DNA of 64,000 nt from contig JABXIG010000015.1 in assembly GCA_013373205.1 (NCBI GenBank), forward strand, positions 186,001 to 250,000, in the 5' to 3' direction. Positions 43,569 through 53,876 of this stretch are shown piece by piece. The position numbers were made by a program, and so were the translations under genes. Source of the DNA: Methylocystaceae bacterium. Its GTDB lineage: Bacteria; Pseudomonadota; Alphaproteobacteria; Rhodospirillales; Terasakiellaceae. The notes under the pieces are model-generated. The model searched no databases and was not told the origin of the DNA. It worked only from the letters and a program-made list of their open reading frames with translations. How positions within the stretch are numbered: position 1 is the stretch's first letter; every line of letters starts with the position of its first letter.

Positions 43569-46500
43569 TTATGATTTTTCAATCATGTCGCGCAATTGTT
43601 TCGCTGCCACAGTGAGCATGGCAAAATCCACATCAACACTGGCTTTCTTCATTTCTGATAACATTTGATCTGTCTGTTCGATGACAAGTTCATTGGCTGC
43701 AATCCAGTCTTTCATCCCTTTCATGGCATCTTTGCCATTGCCACAGGCGTCCAACGCCTTGTGGGTAAGATCGGATTGATAGCTATAAAGGTCTTCGATC
43801 AACGATCCGACAGCCAGTTTCTGCCAGTGGTTTTTCAAGCCAAGTTGTTCGCCCGTCGCACGCATCCAGCCCATTTCAAATCGTGATCCCATTTCGAAAT
43901 AGACTTTAGACACATCCACCACATCCATGTTGCGGCTTTGCGCGATCTGCACAATGTCACAACCAGAGACCAGAACCACTTTCCCGGCAATGCGCTTGGC
44001 CAGTTTTTCCGGCACGCCGTTATCGATAAAGGTTTGGGCTTGGGCGAGATGGTTTTTCATCACGGCACTTGGCAGGACTTCTTCCAGACGCTCTGCCAAT
44101 TGTGTCAAACCACTTGCAAAAGCTTCTACCGTTTTGCCGATTTCCAGTGGGCGGGCACAATTGCGCAGGAACCATTTCGTTCCGCGATCAATCAGTTTAT
44201 TCGCCTGATTGAGCATACGGATTTGTTCCTTTGCTGCAACCTGATTATCCAGCGATTCAATTTCAGCCCAGGTATCACGCAAACCAAAGGCATCGCGCGT
44301 AATCAGATACGCCCGTGCAATATCGTCCGGTGTGGCATTGGTATTTTCCATCACCTGCGTAATAAAGCTTCCGCCAACCCGGTTAATCAACGAGTTGGTG
44401 ATCCCCGTTGCGATGATTTCACGGCGCAGCATATGATTCGTAATCTGCGTCTTGAAATCTTTTCGCAGATGGGTGGGGAAATAGCGCAATAGATCATCTT
44501 CCAGACGAGGATCGTCCGGCAGGTCTGAAGCCAAAAGCTCGTCATACAGCCAGATTTTAGCATATGGCAGCAGAACGGAAATTTCAGGACGGGTCAGCCC
44601 ACGCATGTGGGAGGCCCGTTCCGTCAGCACTTCTTCGTTCGGCAGCACTTCGACATCCCTGTTCAGACGGCCCTGCTTTTCCAGATATTTCATCAGACGT
44701 CCCTGATGATCCAACAGATCAAAAGCCCGGTCTTCCACAATAGAAATCGCTTGAGTTTGCAGGTAATTATCCCGCAAGACCAGCGCGGATACCTCGTCGG
44801 TCATTTTTTCAAGCAAGCTATTGCGTTGCTTCACCGTCATATCGCCATCGGCAACCACCTGGTTTAGCAAAATCTTGATATTTACCTCATGATCCGAACA
44901 ATCCACACCAGCCGAGTTATCAATTGCATCCGTGTTATTGCGACCGCCATGCAGGGCATATTCGATACGGCCCTTTTGCGTACAACCCAGGTTCGCCCCT
45001 TCGCCGATCACTTTGCAGCGCAAGTCCGTTGCATTGACACGAATGGCATCATTGCCACGATCCCCCGTATCCGCATCGCTTTCATGGCTTTCTTTGATAT
45101 AAGTCCCGATACCACCAAACCATAAGAGTTCGATCTTGGATTTCAGGATCGCACGGATCAGTTCGTTAGGTGACAATGAACTCACCGACGGTGCCAGACT
45201 CAAAGCTTTTCGAATTTCCGGCGTGATCTCGATTTTCTTGGCGGAACGTTCAAACACACCGCCCCCTTTCGAGATCAAAGACTTATCATAATGATCCCAT
45301 CCTTTAACCTCGTCAAACAAGCGTTTGCGTTCTTCCCAGGTCTTTGCGGCATCCGGTGTCGGATCAATAAAGATATGCATATGGTTAAAGGCTGCGATCA
45401 GACGGATATGTTTGGAGAGCAACATGCCATTACCGAACACATCACCAGCCATATCGCCGACACCGACCACGGTAAAATCTTCGTTCTGGATATCTTTATC
45501 CATTTCACGGAAATGGCGTTTTACAGATTCCCACGCACCCTTGGCTGTGATCCCCATGGCTTTGTGGTCATAACCGACCGAGCCACCAGACGCAAAAGCA
45601 TCACCGAGCCAATGACCGTATTCTTCCGACACCCCATTGGCAATATCAGAAAACGTCGCCGTCCCTTTATCAGCTGCGACCACCAGATAAGGATCGTCAT
45701 CATCATGACGCACAACCGATTTAGGCGGGATGACATCGCCCCCCACATAATTATCGGTCAGATCAAGAAGGCCGCGGATAAAGGTTTTATAACATTCAAT
45801 CCCTTCATTCAGGAAAGCCTCGCGCCCGCCTTCACTCGGGGGCTGTTTCATGACAAAGCCACCTTTTGATCCCACAGGCACGATAACCGCATTTTTCACC
45901 TGCTGGGCTTTCACAAGGCCGAGAATTTCCGTGCGGAAATCTTCCCGACGATCAGACCAGCGCAAGCCACCACGAGCCACAGGACCACCGCGCAAATGCA
46001 CACCTTCGACGCGCGGGCTATACACAAAAATTTCCCGCCATGGACGCGGCAGGGGCAAATCTTCGATCTGGGTAGAATCAAACTTGAAAGACACATAGGC
46101 CTTTTCACGTCCTGTTTCCTGATCCATCTGGAAATAGTTAGTGCGAAGGGTGCAATCGATCAAATTCAGGAAACGACGCAAGATGCGATCTTCATCGGCG
46201 TTTTGCACGCTATCCAAAATTTCATAAATCTGATTACGGATATCATTGACCTTATCCATATCCAGATCGATCTTTGGATCAAATTTTTGATAGAACAGGT
46301 CAACCAGCAAACGTGTCACACTGGGGTTAGAGGCCAGCGCCCGCTGCATATAGCTTTGCGAGAATGTGATATTGGCCTGACGCAGATATTTACAAAAGGC
46401 ACGCAACAGCATCACCGGCCAAGGCTTAATCCCGGCCTGAATGACCAGCCGGTTAAAGCCATCATTTTCCACAAGGCCGTTCCAGACCTGACGGAAACAT

Positions 46501-48437
46501 TCCTGGAAGGATTGACGAATGGCCGACAGATCAATTCCGGCCCCGGTGGCCGTAACCAGACCAAAATCATGGATCATAATCAAATCCATATCGGGGCTAT
46601 CCAGATGCACCGGATAGGGATGTTCATCCATAACGCGCAAGCCCATATGTTCCAGCATAGGCAGAACATGGGACAGAGGCACCGCCCCATTGGGGTGGTA
46701 AAGCTTAAACCGCACCACATTTTCGCCCGCTTCGATCGGACGATAGAGGCTCAGCTGAAGTTCCCCCGTTTCAATCACATCATCAAGCTTGGCAATATCC
46801 GACACCGCAATGGCTGCATTGTTGGCCTCGATATATCCGGACGGGAAAGCATTGGCATAACGCCGATACTGTACCAGTCCTTTTTCTTCGCCATTACTGA
46901 TCACAAGCTGATCGCGTAACTGATCTGACCAGTTGCGTGCAGCATCAATCAACAAGCTTTCCAGCTCGAAGATATCAACGTTCTTTTTAGGCTTGCTTGG
47001 TGTTGAAATAAGAACATGCAAACGCGCCAGTGGGGCATCCCCGATCTGGGTATAAAAAGCCATCAGTTCGCCATCATAGGCGCGTTCCAAAATAGCTTGC
47101 ATGGTTCGTCGCAGGCGTGTCGTCAGGCTGTCGCGCGGAATATAAATCAAGCAAGAAACAAAACGCTGGAAGTCATCGGCGCGCATAAACAAGGCAACAC
47201 GTTGGCGTTCCTGCAAATGCAAAATACCCATGCACATTTCATAAAGCGCTTCTTCATTGATCTGGAAAAGCTCATCGCGCGGGAAAGTATCAACGATATG
47301 GGCAAAAGCTTTACGGTTGTGGCTGCCTTGAGCAAAGCCCGCACGGTCCATGATATTAGCACATTTTAAACGCATAAGCGGAATATCACGCGGCGCCCGA
47401 CTATAGGCTGCGGAGGTAAACAGGCCGATAAAGACCCGCTGTCCAATAACCTTACCTTTGGCACCATAACGTTTCAGGCAAATCACATCCATATAAACCG
47501 GGCGATGAACTGTCGATTTATAGGATGATTTAACGATCATCAGAGCTGCATCATCTTCAGTGAATTTGCCTTTATCAGAAGCAGGCCGGGTCGCAAGATC
47601 ACTAATCTCAGTTAAGATATCGTCTTGGCGGCTGGTTAAAATCCCCATCGCACTTTCATCAACCGGCACAACGGATTTGCCTTTAATATCAAAATCACAT
47701 GCCCCAAGCAGAGTGAAATGGTCATCATGAACCCACTGCATAAAGTCACAGACTTCCTTGGCTATTTCTGACTTGGGCTTGGGCTGATTTTTCGCAAGGT
47801 CATTTACTGTTTCTTGTGCAAGAGAACGCATGTTCTGCCAGTCACGCACAGCCGCATCGCCATCTTTTAGGCACAGGCGCAAGCTTTCAACCAATTCCTG
47901 TAATTGTTCGCCACCCGACTGGCGGTTCACCAAAAACAGCATATAGGATTCTTCCTGACAGGCTTGCTCCCAACTGGCAGGAGCGTCTTCGCCTTCATCC
48001 AATGTACCAACCAGACGCCCGCTTGCATCACGGCACAATTTGATGACAGGGTGAATGGTCAGGTAAATGGTCATATCCTGTTCAACCAACTGAGCGGCAA
48101 CAGAATCAACAAGGAAGGGACGATCTTGGGTGCAGACTTCAACAACCGTATGGTCGCTTTGCCAGCCATGCTCTTCCAGATTAGGGTTATAAACCCTTAC
48201 CAGACTTTGGCCGTCTTCACGTTTGGCCGCAAACCGCCAGAAAGCGAGGGCCGAGCCATAAATTTCTTCTTCTGCGCGATAAATCAAATCCTGCGGAGGG
48301 ACTTTTGCAAAAAATTGCTTTGTAAACTTTACCGCACTGGCGGCTTCTGTCTTGGGTAAACGTTCGCTGATAATTTTTGCGACACGTGCGATCAGATCAG
48401 ATTTTTGCTGTTCTGATTTGGAGAGCTTTTTATTCAT
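43569..48437 (-). CDS. NAD-dependent glutamate dehydrogenase, large (L180) type
   Basis: A 1,622-aa enzyme of the GdhB/L180 class, catabolising glutamate to 2-oxoglutarate and ammonia with NAD. The catalytic domain has the Gly-rich GGPVARGGLRWSDRREDFRTEI (split as RGGLRWSDRRED), GLVKAQQVKNAVIVPVGSKGGF and the NAD region with GDMAGDVFGNGML and EGANLGCTQKGR. The large N-terminal region (residues ~1-650) and C-terminal third are regulatory. Its 1,622 aa fit alphaproteobacterial members. It opposes GltBD ammonia assimilation. A 20-base palindrome lies upstream. Confidence 0.96.
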   Translation of the reverse strand: MNKKLSKSEQQKSDLIARVAKIISERLPKTEAASAVKFTKQFFAKVPPQDLIYRAEEEIYGSALAFWRFAAKREDGQSLVRVYNPNLEEHGWQSDHTVVEVCTQDRPFLVDSVAAQLVEQDMTIYLTIHPVIKLCRDASGRLVGTLDEGEDAPASWEQACQEESYMLFLVNRQSGGEQLQELVESLRLCLKDGDAAVRDWQNMRSLAQETVNDLAKNQPKPKSEIAKEVCDFMQWVHDDHFTLLGACDFDIKGKSVVPVDESAMGILTSRQDDILTEISDLATRPASDKGKFTEDDAALMIVKSSYKSTVHRPVYMDVICLKRYGAKGKVIGQRVFIGLFTSAAYSRAPRDIPLMRLKCANIMDRAGFAQGSHNRKAFAHIVDTFPRDELFQINEEALYEMCMGILHLQERQRVALFMRADDFQRFVSCLIYIPRDSLTTRLRRTMQAILERAYDGELMAFYTQIGDAPLARLHVLISTPSKPKKNVDIFELESLLIDAARNWSDQLRDQLVISNGEEKGLVQYRRYANAFPSGYIEANNAAIAVSDIAKLDDVIETGELQLSLYRPIEAGENVVRFKLYHPNGAVPLSHVLPMLEHMGLRVMDEHPYPVHLDSPDMDLIMIHDFGLVTATGAGIDLSAIRQSFQECFRQVWNGLVENDGFNRLVIQAGIKPWPVMLLRAFCKYLRQANITFSQSYMQRALASNPSVTRLLVDLFYQKFDPKIDLDMDKVNDIRNQIYEILDSVQNADEDRILRRFLNLIDCTLRTNYFQMDQETGREKAYVSFKFDSTQIEDLPLPRPWREIFVYSPRVEGVHLRGGPVARGGLRWSDRREDFRTEILGLVKAQQVKNAVIVPVGSKGGFVMKQPPSEGGREAFLNEGIECYKTFIRGLLDLTDNYVGGDVIPPKSVVRHDDDDPYLVVAADKGTATFSDIANGVSEEYGHWLGDAFASGGSVGYDHKAMGITAKGAWESVKRHFREMDKDIQNEDFTVVGVGDMAGDVFGNGMLLSKHIRLIAAFNHMHIFIDPTPDAAKTWEERKRLFDEVKGWDHYDKSLISKGGGVFERSAKKIEITPEIRKALSLAPSVSSLSPNELIRAILKSKIELLWFGGIGTYIKESHESDADTGDRGNDAIRVNATDLRCKVIGEGANLGCTQKGRIEYALHGGRNNTDAIDNSAGVDCSDHEVNIKILLNQVVADGDMTVKQRNSLLEKMTDEVSALVLRDNYLQTQAISIVEDRAFDLLDHQGRLMKYLEKQGRLNRDVEVLPNEEVLTERASHMRGLTRPEISVLLPYAKIWLYDELLASDLPDDPRLEDDLLRYFPTHLRKDFKTQITNHMLRREIIATGITNSLINRVGGSFITQVMENTNATPDDIARAYLITRDAFGLRDTWAEIESLDNQVAAKEQIRMLNQANKLIDRGTKWFLRNCARPLEIGKTVEAFASGLTQLAERLEEVLPSAVMKNHLAQAQTFIDNGVPEKLAKRIAGKVVLVSGCDIVQIAQSRNMDVVDVSKVYFEMGSRFEMGWMRATGEQLGLKNHWQKLAVGSLIEDLYSYQSDLTHKALDACGNGKDAMKGMKDWIAANELVIEQTDQMLSEMKKASVDVDFAMLTVAAKQLRDMIEKS

Positions 48438-48799
48438 CCCTAAATTCCCTGTAACGCCCCTGTTTCGGGGTCTTCAAACCAGAGGAGAAACGTTTCCCCT
48501 CCCTTTAAAGGCTAGGAGAATTTTACCAGTTTTCAAGTAAATAGAAGAAAATTTACGAAATATCGTGAATATTTTTCTCAAACGCCGTTAAGGAAGGACG
48601 AAATCACCTTGTAATTACTTAAATCAGGACAATTGACTCTATGGCTGTACAAAATCCATTCCCCCCTAAAAACGAATCGAAGAAATTCGTTCTTTTTCAA
48701 TCCTTTCACCTTTACGTAAAGGGAAAGTAAAATAGGCTAGCCAGCGCGACTTTTTCCACGTATTGTCGGGCAAATTTCATCACAACCAATGGATTTTTG
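48438..48799. other. 362-base gap between gdh and the GT9 gene
   Basis: No convincing gene. It holds CCCC-TGTTTC-GGGG (48457-48470) next to the gdh start, a GAGGAGAAAC/GTTTCCCCTC near-palindrome (48482-48501), a 7-bp hairpin with CTTTTT (48671-48698), and CTTTACGTAAAG (about 48711-48722). A 29-codon ATG frame (48641-48730) is too weak to call. Confidence 0.5.
48482..48501. promoter_or_regulatory. 20-base near-palindrome upstream of the NAD-GDH gene
   Basis: GAGGAGAAAC/GTTTCCCCTC matches its complement at 9 of 10 positions per arm, 45-64 bp before the gdh ATG. It is a candidate operator; no binding protein can be assigned. Confidence 0.35.
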
Positions 48800-49768
48800 A
48801 TGCGCATTCTGTTCATCACCTCAACACGTATTGGCGATGCGGTTCTTTCTACCGGGGTTTTAAACCACCTGATTAAAACCCATCCGAACGCTAAATTCAC
48901 CATCGCCTGTGGTCCGGTTGCAGCCCCCTTATTCGAAGCAACGCCACAAGTTGAACGCGTCCATGTGATGACCAAGAAAAAACGGTCCATGCACTGGATC
49001 GAACTGTGGAAAGAATGCGGTCTGACCTGGTGGCATCGGGTGATAGATTTGCGCAACGGCCCCATCACTTATCTTTTCCCCACCCTGCGCGGCTGTCATT
49101 TGCATCACGACGATAAAACACTTCATCGGGTGGAACTCTTTTCAAACCTGTTAAAGCTTGAACAACCCCAAGGCCCGACCCTGTGGACCAATGCGACACA
49201 TGAAAAAGCGGCCGACCAGCTTCTTCCTGCGGGTGAACCTATTCTAGCCGTCGGCCCCACAGCCAATTGGCGTGGAAAAACATGGCGGGCTGAATATTTT
49301 CTGGAACTGGTTACGCGCATGACGGCACAAGACGGTTTTCTACCGGGGGCCAAAATTGCGCTTTTCGGTCATATTTCTGAACGCGAACCCGCACAAGGAC
49401 TGATCGATAACTTACCTAATGATCAAAAGATCGACCTGATCGGTGACCTTGATCTGCCCACCGTCTATGCCTGTTTGAAACGTTGTACATTCTATGTTGG
49501 GAATGACAGCGGCCTGATGCATATGGCCTGCGCGGCCCAAATCCCCACCTTAGGCCTATTTGGCCCAACACAGGAAAAACTCTATGCCCCATGGGGGGAA
49601 CATTGCGCAACCGTGAGGACCAAAACCCCCTTTCTGGATTTGTTTGGGGAAAATTTTGACCATCAAAAAACAGACAGCCTTATGGACAGCTTAAGTGTTG
49701 ATATGGCATATGTGGGAGCACAGTCCCTTTGGACAAAAGTCCAGCAATCGGAAAAAACAACCCCATGA
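48800..49768 (+). CDS. Glycosyltransferase family 9 (ADP-heptose:LPS heptosyltransferase-like)
   Basis: A 322-aa GT-B glycosyltransferase of the WaaF/WaaC type. Family features are RILFITSTRIGDAVLSTGVLNHL at the N-terminus and the nucleotide-sugar site YVGNDSGLMHMACAAQIPTLGLFGPT in the C-domain (shown as GNDSGLMHMA and PTLGLFGPT). Probably adds a core sugar to lipopolysaccharide. The ATG at 48800 follows TTG at 48797, which could also initiate. Its stop overlaps the next gene. Confidence 0.9.
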   Translation: MRILFITSTRIGDAVLSTGVLNHLIKTHPNAKFTIACGPVAAPLFEATPQVERVHVMTKKKRSMHWIELWKECGLTWWHRVIDLRNGPITYLFPTLRGCHLHHDDKTLHRVELFSNLLKLEQPQGPTLWTNATHEKAADQLLPAGEPILAVGPTANWRGKTWRAEYFLELVTRMTAQDGFLPGAKIALFGHISEREPAQGLIDNLPNDQKIDLIGDLDLPTVYACLKRCTFYVGNDSGLMHMACAAQIPTLGLFGPTQEKLYAPWGEHCATVRTKTPFLDLFGENFDHQKTDSLMDSLSVDMAYVGAQSLWTKVQQSEKTTP

Positions 49769-49956
49769 TCGATCTTCAAGATAAACTGGAACAGTTTAAA
49801 ACACTCTTCAATTTTGGTGATGCATCGCTTGAACTGATCCTCATGATCGGGCTTGGCAGCACAATCTTTCTCTTGCTTTTGCTCAAACTTTCCTTTGTCT
49901 CCATGAAGAAAACCGACAAAAAAGCGTATGAAGCTTTGCTGGAAGATGACGATTAA
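49765..49956 (+). CDS. Small single-helix membrane protein downstream of the GT9 gene
   Basis: A 63-aa protein with one membrane helix (SLELILMIGLGSTIFLLLLLKLSF) flanked by a helical N-terminus and an acidic end (EALLEDDD). The ATG overlaps the GT9 stop (ATGA), with GGAAAAAAC upstream, so it is translationally coupled. I do not recognise the family. It may anchor or regulate the glycosyltransferase, which is speculation. Confidence 0.72.
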   Translation: MIDLQDKLEQFKTLFNFGDASLELILMIGLGSTIFLLLLLKLSFVSMKKTDKKAYEALLEDDD

Positions 49957-50002
49957 TCCCTTTGTCATCCCGCCTTTAGTATAGAGACAAGCTACTTTGT
50001 TG

Positions 50003-50494
50003 TTAGCTGTTCTGATCTTTGTCGGTTAATTTTGGCAAGGACACAACTTCGATACCTTCATCACGCAGTTCTTCGGTTTGTTCGGGTGTCGCTTCGCCGT
50101 AAATACCACGTTCTTCCGCTTCCCCATAATGAATGGCGCGGGCTTCTTCTGCAAAGTCAGTACCGACATAATCACATGTGTCTTCAACATGTTTTTGCAG
50201 ATTTTTGACCACATCCATAAACATCTGTGCGGCCTCATGCGGGTCAGTGCCTGCACGCAAATCATCCGCTGCTTTTTCAGCAGCTTCAATGGCAACTTGC
50301 TGGTTTTCATTCTGGACTTCTTCTTTACGTGATGTGGCAATGGCAGGTGCCATCACGGCTTTACGCACATTGTCATTGCCACAAAATGGGCATTGCACTT
50401 CGCCATTGTGGGCTTGTTCATCATAGGCCGCGCTGTCACGAAACCATGCTTCGAATTCGTGATTATGTTCGCAAAGCAGTTGATAGCGGATCAT
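50003..50494 (-). CDS. DUF1178 family protein
   Basis: A 163-aa protein of the DUF1178 family. The N-terminus is MIRYQLLCEHNHEFEAWF with two CxxC-like zinc motifs (C8, then CPFCG), which form a zinc ribbon as in RNA polymerase-associated or FmdB-like proteins. The C-terminal HYGEAEERGIYGEATPEQTEEL segment is characteristic. Function unknown, often near aminotransferase or ribosome-related genes in alphaproteobacteria. Monocistronic here. Confidence 0.85.
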   Translation of the reverse strand: MIRYQLLCEHNHEFEAWFRDSAAYDEQAHNGEVQCPFCGNDNVRKAVMAPAIATSRKEEVQNENQQVAIEAAEKAADDLRAGTDPHEAAQMFMDVVKNLQKHVEDTCDYVGTDFAEEARAIHYGEAEERGIYGEATPEQTEELRDEGIEVVSLPKLTDKDQNS

Positions 50495-50640
50495 GATATT
50501 TCCAATGTGTCAGTCATAAAGCAAGGGGCGGTGTAGCGCGTTTTAGACAGGCCCTCAAGTAAAATAGCACGAAATGGGGCTATGATCTTGTGCCGTTTTT
50601 TTTTATGCTGATCCTGTAGTTGATTCTTAGGTCCAATTCG

Positions 50641-52092
50641 ATGAAATTTCTTGCGTCACTTTTCACCCTTGGCTTTTTTGCCCTGTCCACTTCCGGCTGT
50701 TCGGTCAATCCGGCAACCGGGCAAAGCAGCTTCACGGGGCTAATGTCCGAAGAAAAAGAACTTCAGGTCGGCAAACAGGAGCATCCCAAAATCCTGCAAC
50801 AATTTGGTGGCGCCTACGACCATAAGGCCATGAGCCAATATGTCGATGACCTGGGTCAGCGCCTTGCCAAAGTCTCCGAACTGCCTGATTTAAAATGGAC
50901 TTTTACGGTTTTGGATGACCCGATTATCAACGCCTTTGCGCTTCCCGGTGGCTATATCTATATCTCGCGCGGGCTGATTGGTCTGGCAGAAAATGAAGCC
51001 GAACTGGCCGCTGTAATTGGTCATGAAATCGGCCATGTCACCGCGCGTCACACCGCCCAACGTTATAGCAAATCCGTCCTGACCGGGATCGGTGCAACCG
51101 TTTTGGGCATCGTTGTAGGTGGTCCGGCCGGTGATCTCGCCAACTTTGCAGGTCAGGCCTATCTTGCCAGCTATTCCCGCGGTCATGAAATGGAAGCCGA
51201 CATGCTGGGCATGCGCTATATGACCAGACTGGGTTATGACCCCAAAGCGTCTGCCAGTTTCTTTAAAAAACTTGCCCAACATACCGAACTACAAGCCCGT
51301 ATGAATGGCAAAAAAACCGAAGGCCACTACAGCATCTTTGCTTCCCACCCCGACACCCAGTCGCGCATTGTCGCATCTGAAAAAATCGCACGCTCTTATC
51401 CGGCTGACATCAACTTTACAAATCGAGGGGTCTTCCTTGCCCAAATCGATGGGCTGGATTATGGACCGAGTATCCGCCAAGGCATCATTGAGGGGCGTGA
51501 TTTTATTCATCCCGATTTACGTTTTGAATTTAGCGTGCCCCAAGGGTTCACCCTCATCAACAATCCGGCCTATGTTGCCGCCACCCATAAAAATGGCAGT
51601 GCGCTGCGTTTTGAAATGACACGATCCAAGGTCGGCCGTGTGCCTATGGTGCAATATGTCGATGATATTTGGGCAAGCAAATATAACTTACGTGACGTGC
51701 AAGCCCTAACCGTCAGCGGGCTGGAAGCCGCAACCGGGATCGTGCGGCTGAACACCGATAACGGCGTGCGTGATATTCGTTATCTCGCAATCGCAGATGG
51801 GAATGAGATTTTCCATTTCCGTTTTTTAACGCCGATCAATCTCACACAGCAGATGGAACTGCCCTTTCGCAAGACAACCTATTCCTTCCGCCGCCTTTCC
51901 ACACGCGAAGCCCAGCGCATTACGGGCCTGCATATTGACCTTCACCGTGTCAGCAGTGGCGAAACCGTTGCCAGTATCGCCCAACGCATGAAGGTAGAAA
52001 AGATGCAACAGGACTGGTTTAAAGTGCTCAATCAGGACACACTACAAGACGGTCTGCAAGCTGGCGAGACTGTGAAGCTGGTGGTGAGGTAG
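50641..52092 (+). CDS. M48 family periplasmic metalloprotease with LysM-like C-terminus
   Basis: A 483-aa exported protease similar to BepA/YfgC-type chaperone-proteases. A signal peptide with a possible lipobox ends at C20. The zinc motif HEIGHVTARH lies at ~135, with EMEADMLGMRY supplying the third ligand. A C-terminal region (residues ~430-483; RVSSGETVASIAQRMKV and LQAGETVKLVV) looks like a LysM-type wall-binding module. ATG 50641 is chosen over an upstream frame to 50620. Probably outer-membrane protein quality control or murein-associated proteolysis. Confidence 0.88.
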   Translation: MKFLASLFTLGFFALSTSGCSVNPATGQSSFTGLMSEEKELQVGKQEHPKILQQFGGAYDHKAMSQYVDDLGQRLAKVSELPDLKWTFTVLDDPIINAFALPGGYIYISRGLIGLAENEAELAAVIGHEIGHVTARHTAQRYSKSVLTGIGATVLGIVVGGPAGDLANFAGQAYLASYSRGHEMEADMLGMRYMTRLGYDPKASASFFKKLAQHTELQARMNGKKTEGHYSIFASHPDTQSRIVASEKIARSYPADINFTNRGVFLAQIDGLDYGPSIRQGIIEGRDFIHPDLRFEFSVPQGFTLINNPAYVAATHKNGSALRFEMTRSKVGRVPMVQYVDDIWASKYNLRDVQALTVSGLEAATGIVRLNTDNGVRDIRYLAIADGNEIFHFRFLTPINLTQQMELPFRKTTYSFRRLSTREAQRITGLHIDLHRVSSGETVASIAQRMKVEKMQQDWFKVLNQDTLQDGLQAGETVKLVVR

Positions 52093-52133
52093 CCTCTCTT
52101 TCGCGGGAATGACGAAGAAAAAGATATGAAAAC

Positions 52134-52170
52134 AAAAAGGCCTTCGATCACATGTACCGAAGGCCTTTTT
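52134..52170. terminator. Bidirectional terminator between M48 and leuA genes
   Basis: AAAAAGGCCTTCG and CGAAGGCCTTTTT form a 13-bp stem with an 11-base loop and T/A runs on both sides. It serves convergent genes. Confidence 0.92.
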
Positions 52171-52188
52171 ACATAACAGCTAAGATAA

Positions 52189-53748
52189 TTAAATCCCGCC
52201 TGTATCTTCCGGCTTGCCTTTGGCGCGCTTGGTAAACAGCTTGTTCACAGCGTTCAGATAGGCCGTGACAGATGCGACCATCGTGTCTGTATCCGCCCCA
52301 CGGCCATTAACCGTTTTGCCATTTTCTTCCAAACGGACGGTCACTTCGGCTTGCGCATCTGTCCCACCTGTAACAGCTGAGACCTGATACAATTCCAAAT
52401 GAGCATCAGGCAGAGGAACGATTTCCTTAATCGCTTTAAAGGCCGCATCCACAGGGCCATCACCTTCGGCAATGGTTTTACGTTCTTCGCCATCAACCTC
52501 AATCGCAAGAGCTGCGATTTGTTGTTTTACATGGGTACCACAAGTCACTTGGAAGTGTTTCAGTTTCACACGTTCATTCACACGCATAACTTCATCATCC
52601 ACCAAGGCGATGATATCTTCGTCAAAGACTTCTTTCTTATGATCCGCCAAATCCTTGAAACGTTTGAAGGCATCGTTCAAGGCATTGTCGCCCAGCTCGT
52701 AGCCCAAGGCAGACAATTTGTCTTTAAAAGCGTGACGGCCAGAGTGTTTGCCCAAAACGATTTTGTTCGCATCGTTCAGACCGACACTTTCCGGGGTCAT
52801 AATCTCGTACGTACCCGCATGTTTCAGCATACCGTCCTGATGAATACCGGATTCATGAGCAAAGGCGTTTTTACCGACGATGGCTTTGTTCGGCTGTACG
52901 CTAAAGCCGGTAATAGCCGATACCATGCGCGATGCGCGCGTAATCAATTCAGATTTAATGCCCGTTTGATAGGGCAGGAAGTCCTGACGCGTTCGCAACG
53001 CCATGACGATTTCTTCTAAGGCCGCGTTGCCTGCGCGTTCGCCTAAGCCATTAATGGTACATTCCACCTGACGCGCGCCAGCCTGAACAGCCGCCAAAGA
53101 ATTCGCAACCGCCAAGCCCAAGTCGTTGTGACAGTGTGTCGAGATACGCGCCTTATCGATGTTCGGTACCCGGTTCATCAACATGTCGATCATCTTGAAA
53201 TATTCTTCCGGCACGGTGTAGCCCACAGTGTCAGGAATGTTGATCGTAGAAGCGCCAGCATCAATGGCTGCTTCGACACACCGACACAGGAAGTCTGCAT
53301 CTGTGCGGGTGCCGTCTTCAGCCGACCATTCCACATCTTCCACCAAGGAACGTGCGAAGGCGACAGACTCTTTGACCTTGGCCAAAACCGCATCCGGTTC
53401 CATCTGCAATTTATATTTCATATGCAGAGGCGATGTGGAAATAAATGTATGGATCCGATGGATCGGGGCATGTTTGATCGCATCATAGCAGCGTTGGATG
53501 TCGCCCTTTGACGCACGCGACAATCCACAGATAGAAGATTTGTCTGCGCGTTTGGCAATCTCGCTTACAGATTCAAAGTCGCCTTCTGATGCAATCGGAA
53601 AACCGGCTTCGATGACATCAACGCCCATATCTTCCAGAGTTTCAGCAATACGCAGTTTTTCTTCCAAGTTCATGGAAGCACCGGGGGACTGTTCCCCGTC
53701 ACGCAAAGTTGTGTCAAAGATGATTACGCGGTTAGAATCGGTTGTCAT
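52189..53748 (-). CDS. leuA: 2-isopropylmalate synthase
   Basis: A 519-aa enzyme for the first committed leucine step. HMGL-like TIM barrel: metal Asp in TTLRDGEQSPGASM and the HxH motif STHCHNDLGLAVAN; ending near GKHSGRHAFK. The C-terminal regulatory domain (from ~residue 390) binds leucine for feedback. Expression is probably controlled by the leader peptide and RNA switch upstream (53877-53999), a Leu-specific attenuator. Confidence 0.97.
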   Translation of the reverse strand: MTTDSNRVIIFDTTLRDGEQSPGASMNLEEKLRIAETLEDMGVDVIEAGFPIASEGDFESVSEIAKRADKSSICGLSRASKGDIQRCYDAIKHAPIHRIHTFISTSPLHMKYKLQMEPDAVLAKVKESVAFARSLVEDVEWSAEDGTRTDADFLCRCVEAAIDAGASTINIPDTVGYTVPEEYFKMIDMLMNRVPNIDKARISTHCHNDLGLAVANSLAAVQAGARQVECTINGLGERAGNAALEEIVMALRTRQDFLPYQTGIKSELITRASRMVSAITGFSVQPNKAIVGKNAFAHESGIHQDGMLKHAGTYEIMTPESVGLNDANKIVLGKHSGRHAFKDKLSALGYELGDNALNDAFKRFKDLADHKKEVFDEDIIALVDDEVMRVNERVKLKHFQVTCGTHVKQQIAALAIEVDGEERKTIAEGDGPVDAAFKAIKEIVPLPDAHLELYQVSAVTGGTDAQAEVTVRLEENGKTVNGRGADTDTMVASVTAYLNAVNKLFTKRAKGKPEDTGGI

Positions 53749-53876
53749 TATTCTCGTCCTAGAAATAACATTTCAATAGTAAGTAATGAAATCGGCCCGA
53801 CATTGCAACAGGCCTTGTCCCCTGAACGCTCGCTTCAGGTCACTTTTTTCAAAATCAGACGAGAAGCAAAGCTCGC

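Noticed and set aside
45996-46919. 307-codon open frame on the plus strand inside the NAD-GDH gene
   Set aside because: It is antisense to a long conserved enzyme, has no recognisable domain, and is a reading-frame shadow.
48641-48730. 29-codon ATG frame in the gdh-GT9 gap
   Set aside because: Weak ribosome site, no recognisable motif, and it overlaps a terminator-like hairpin.
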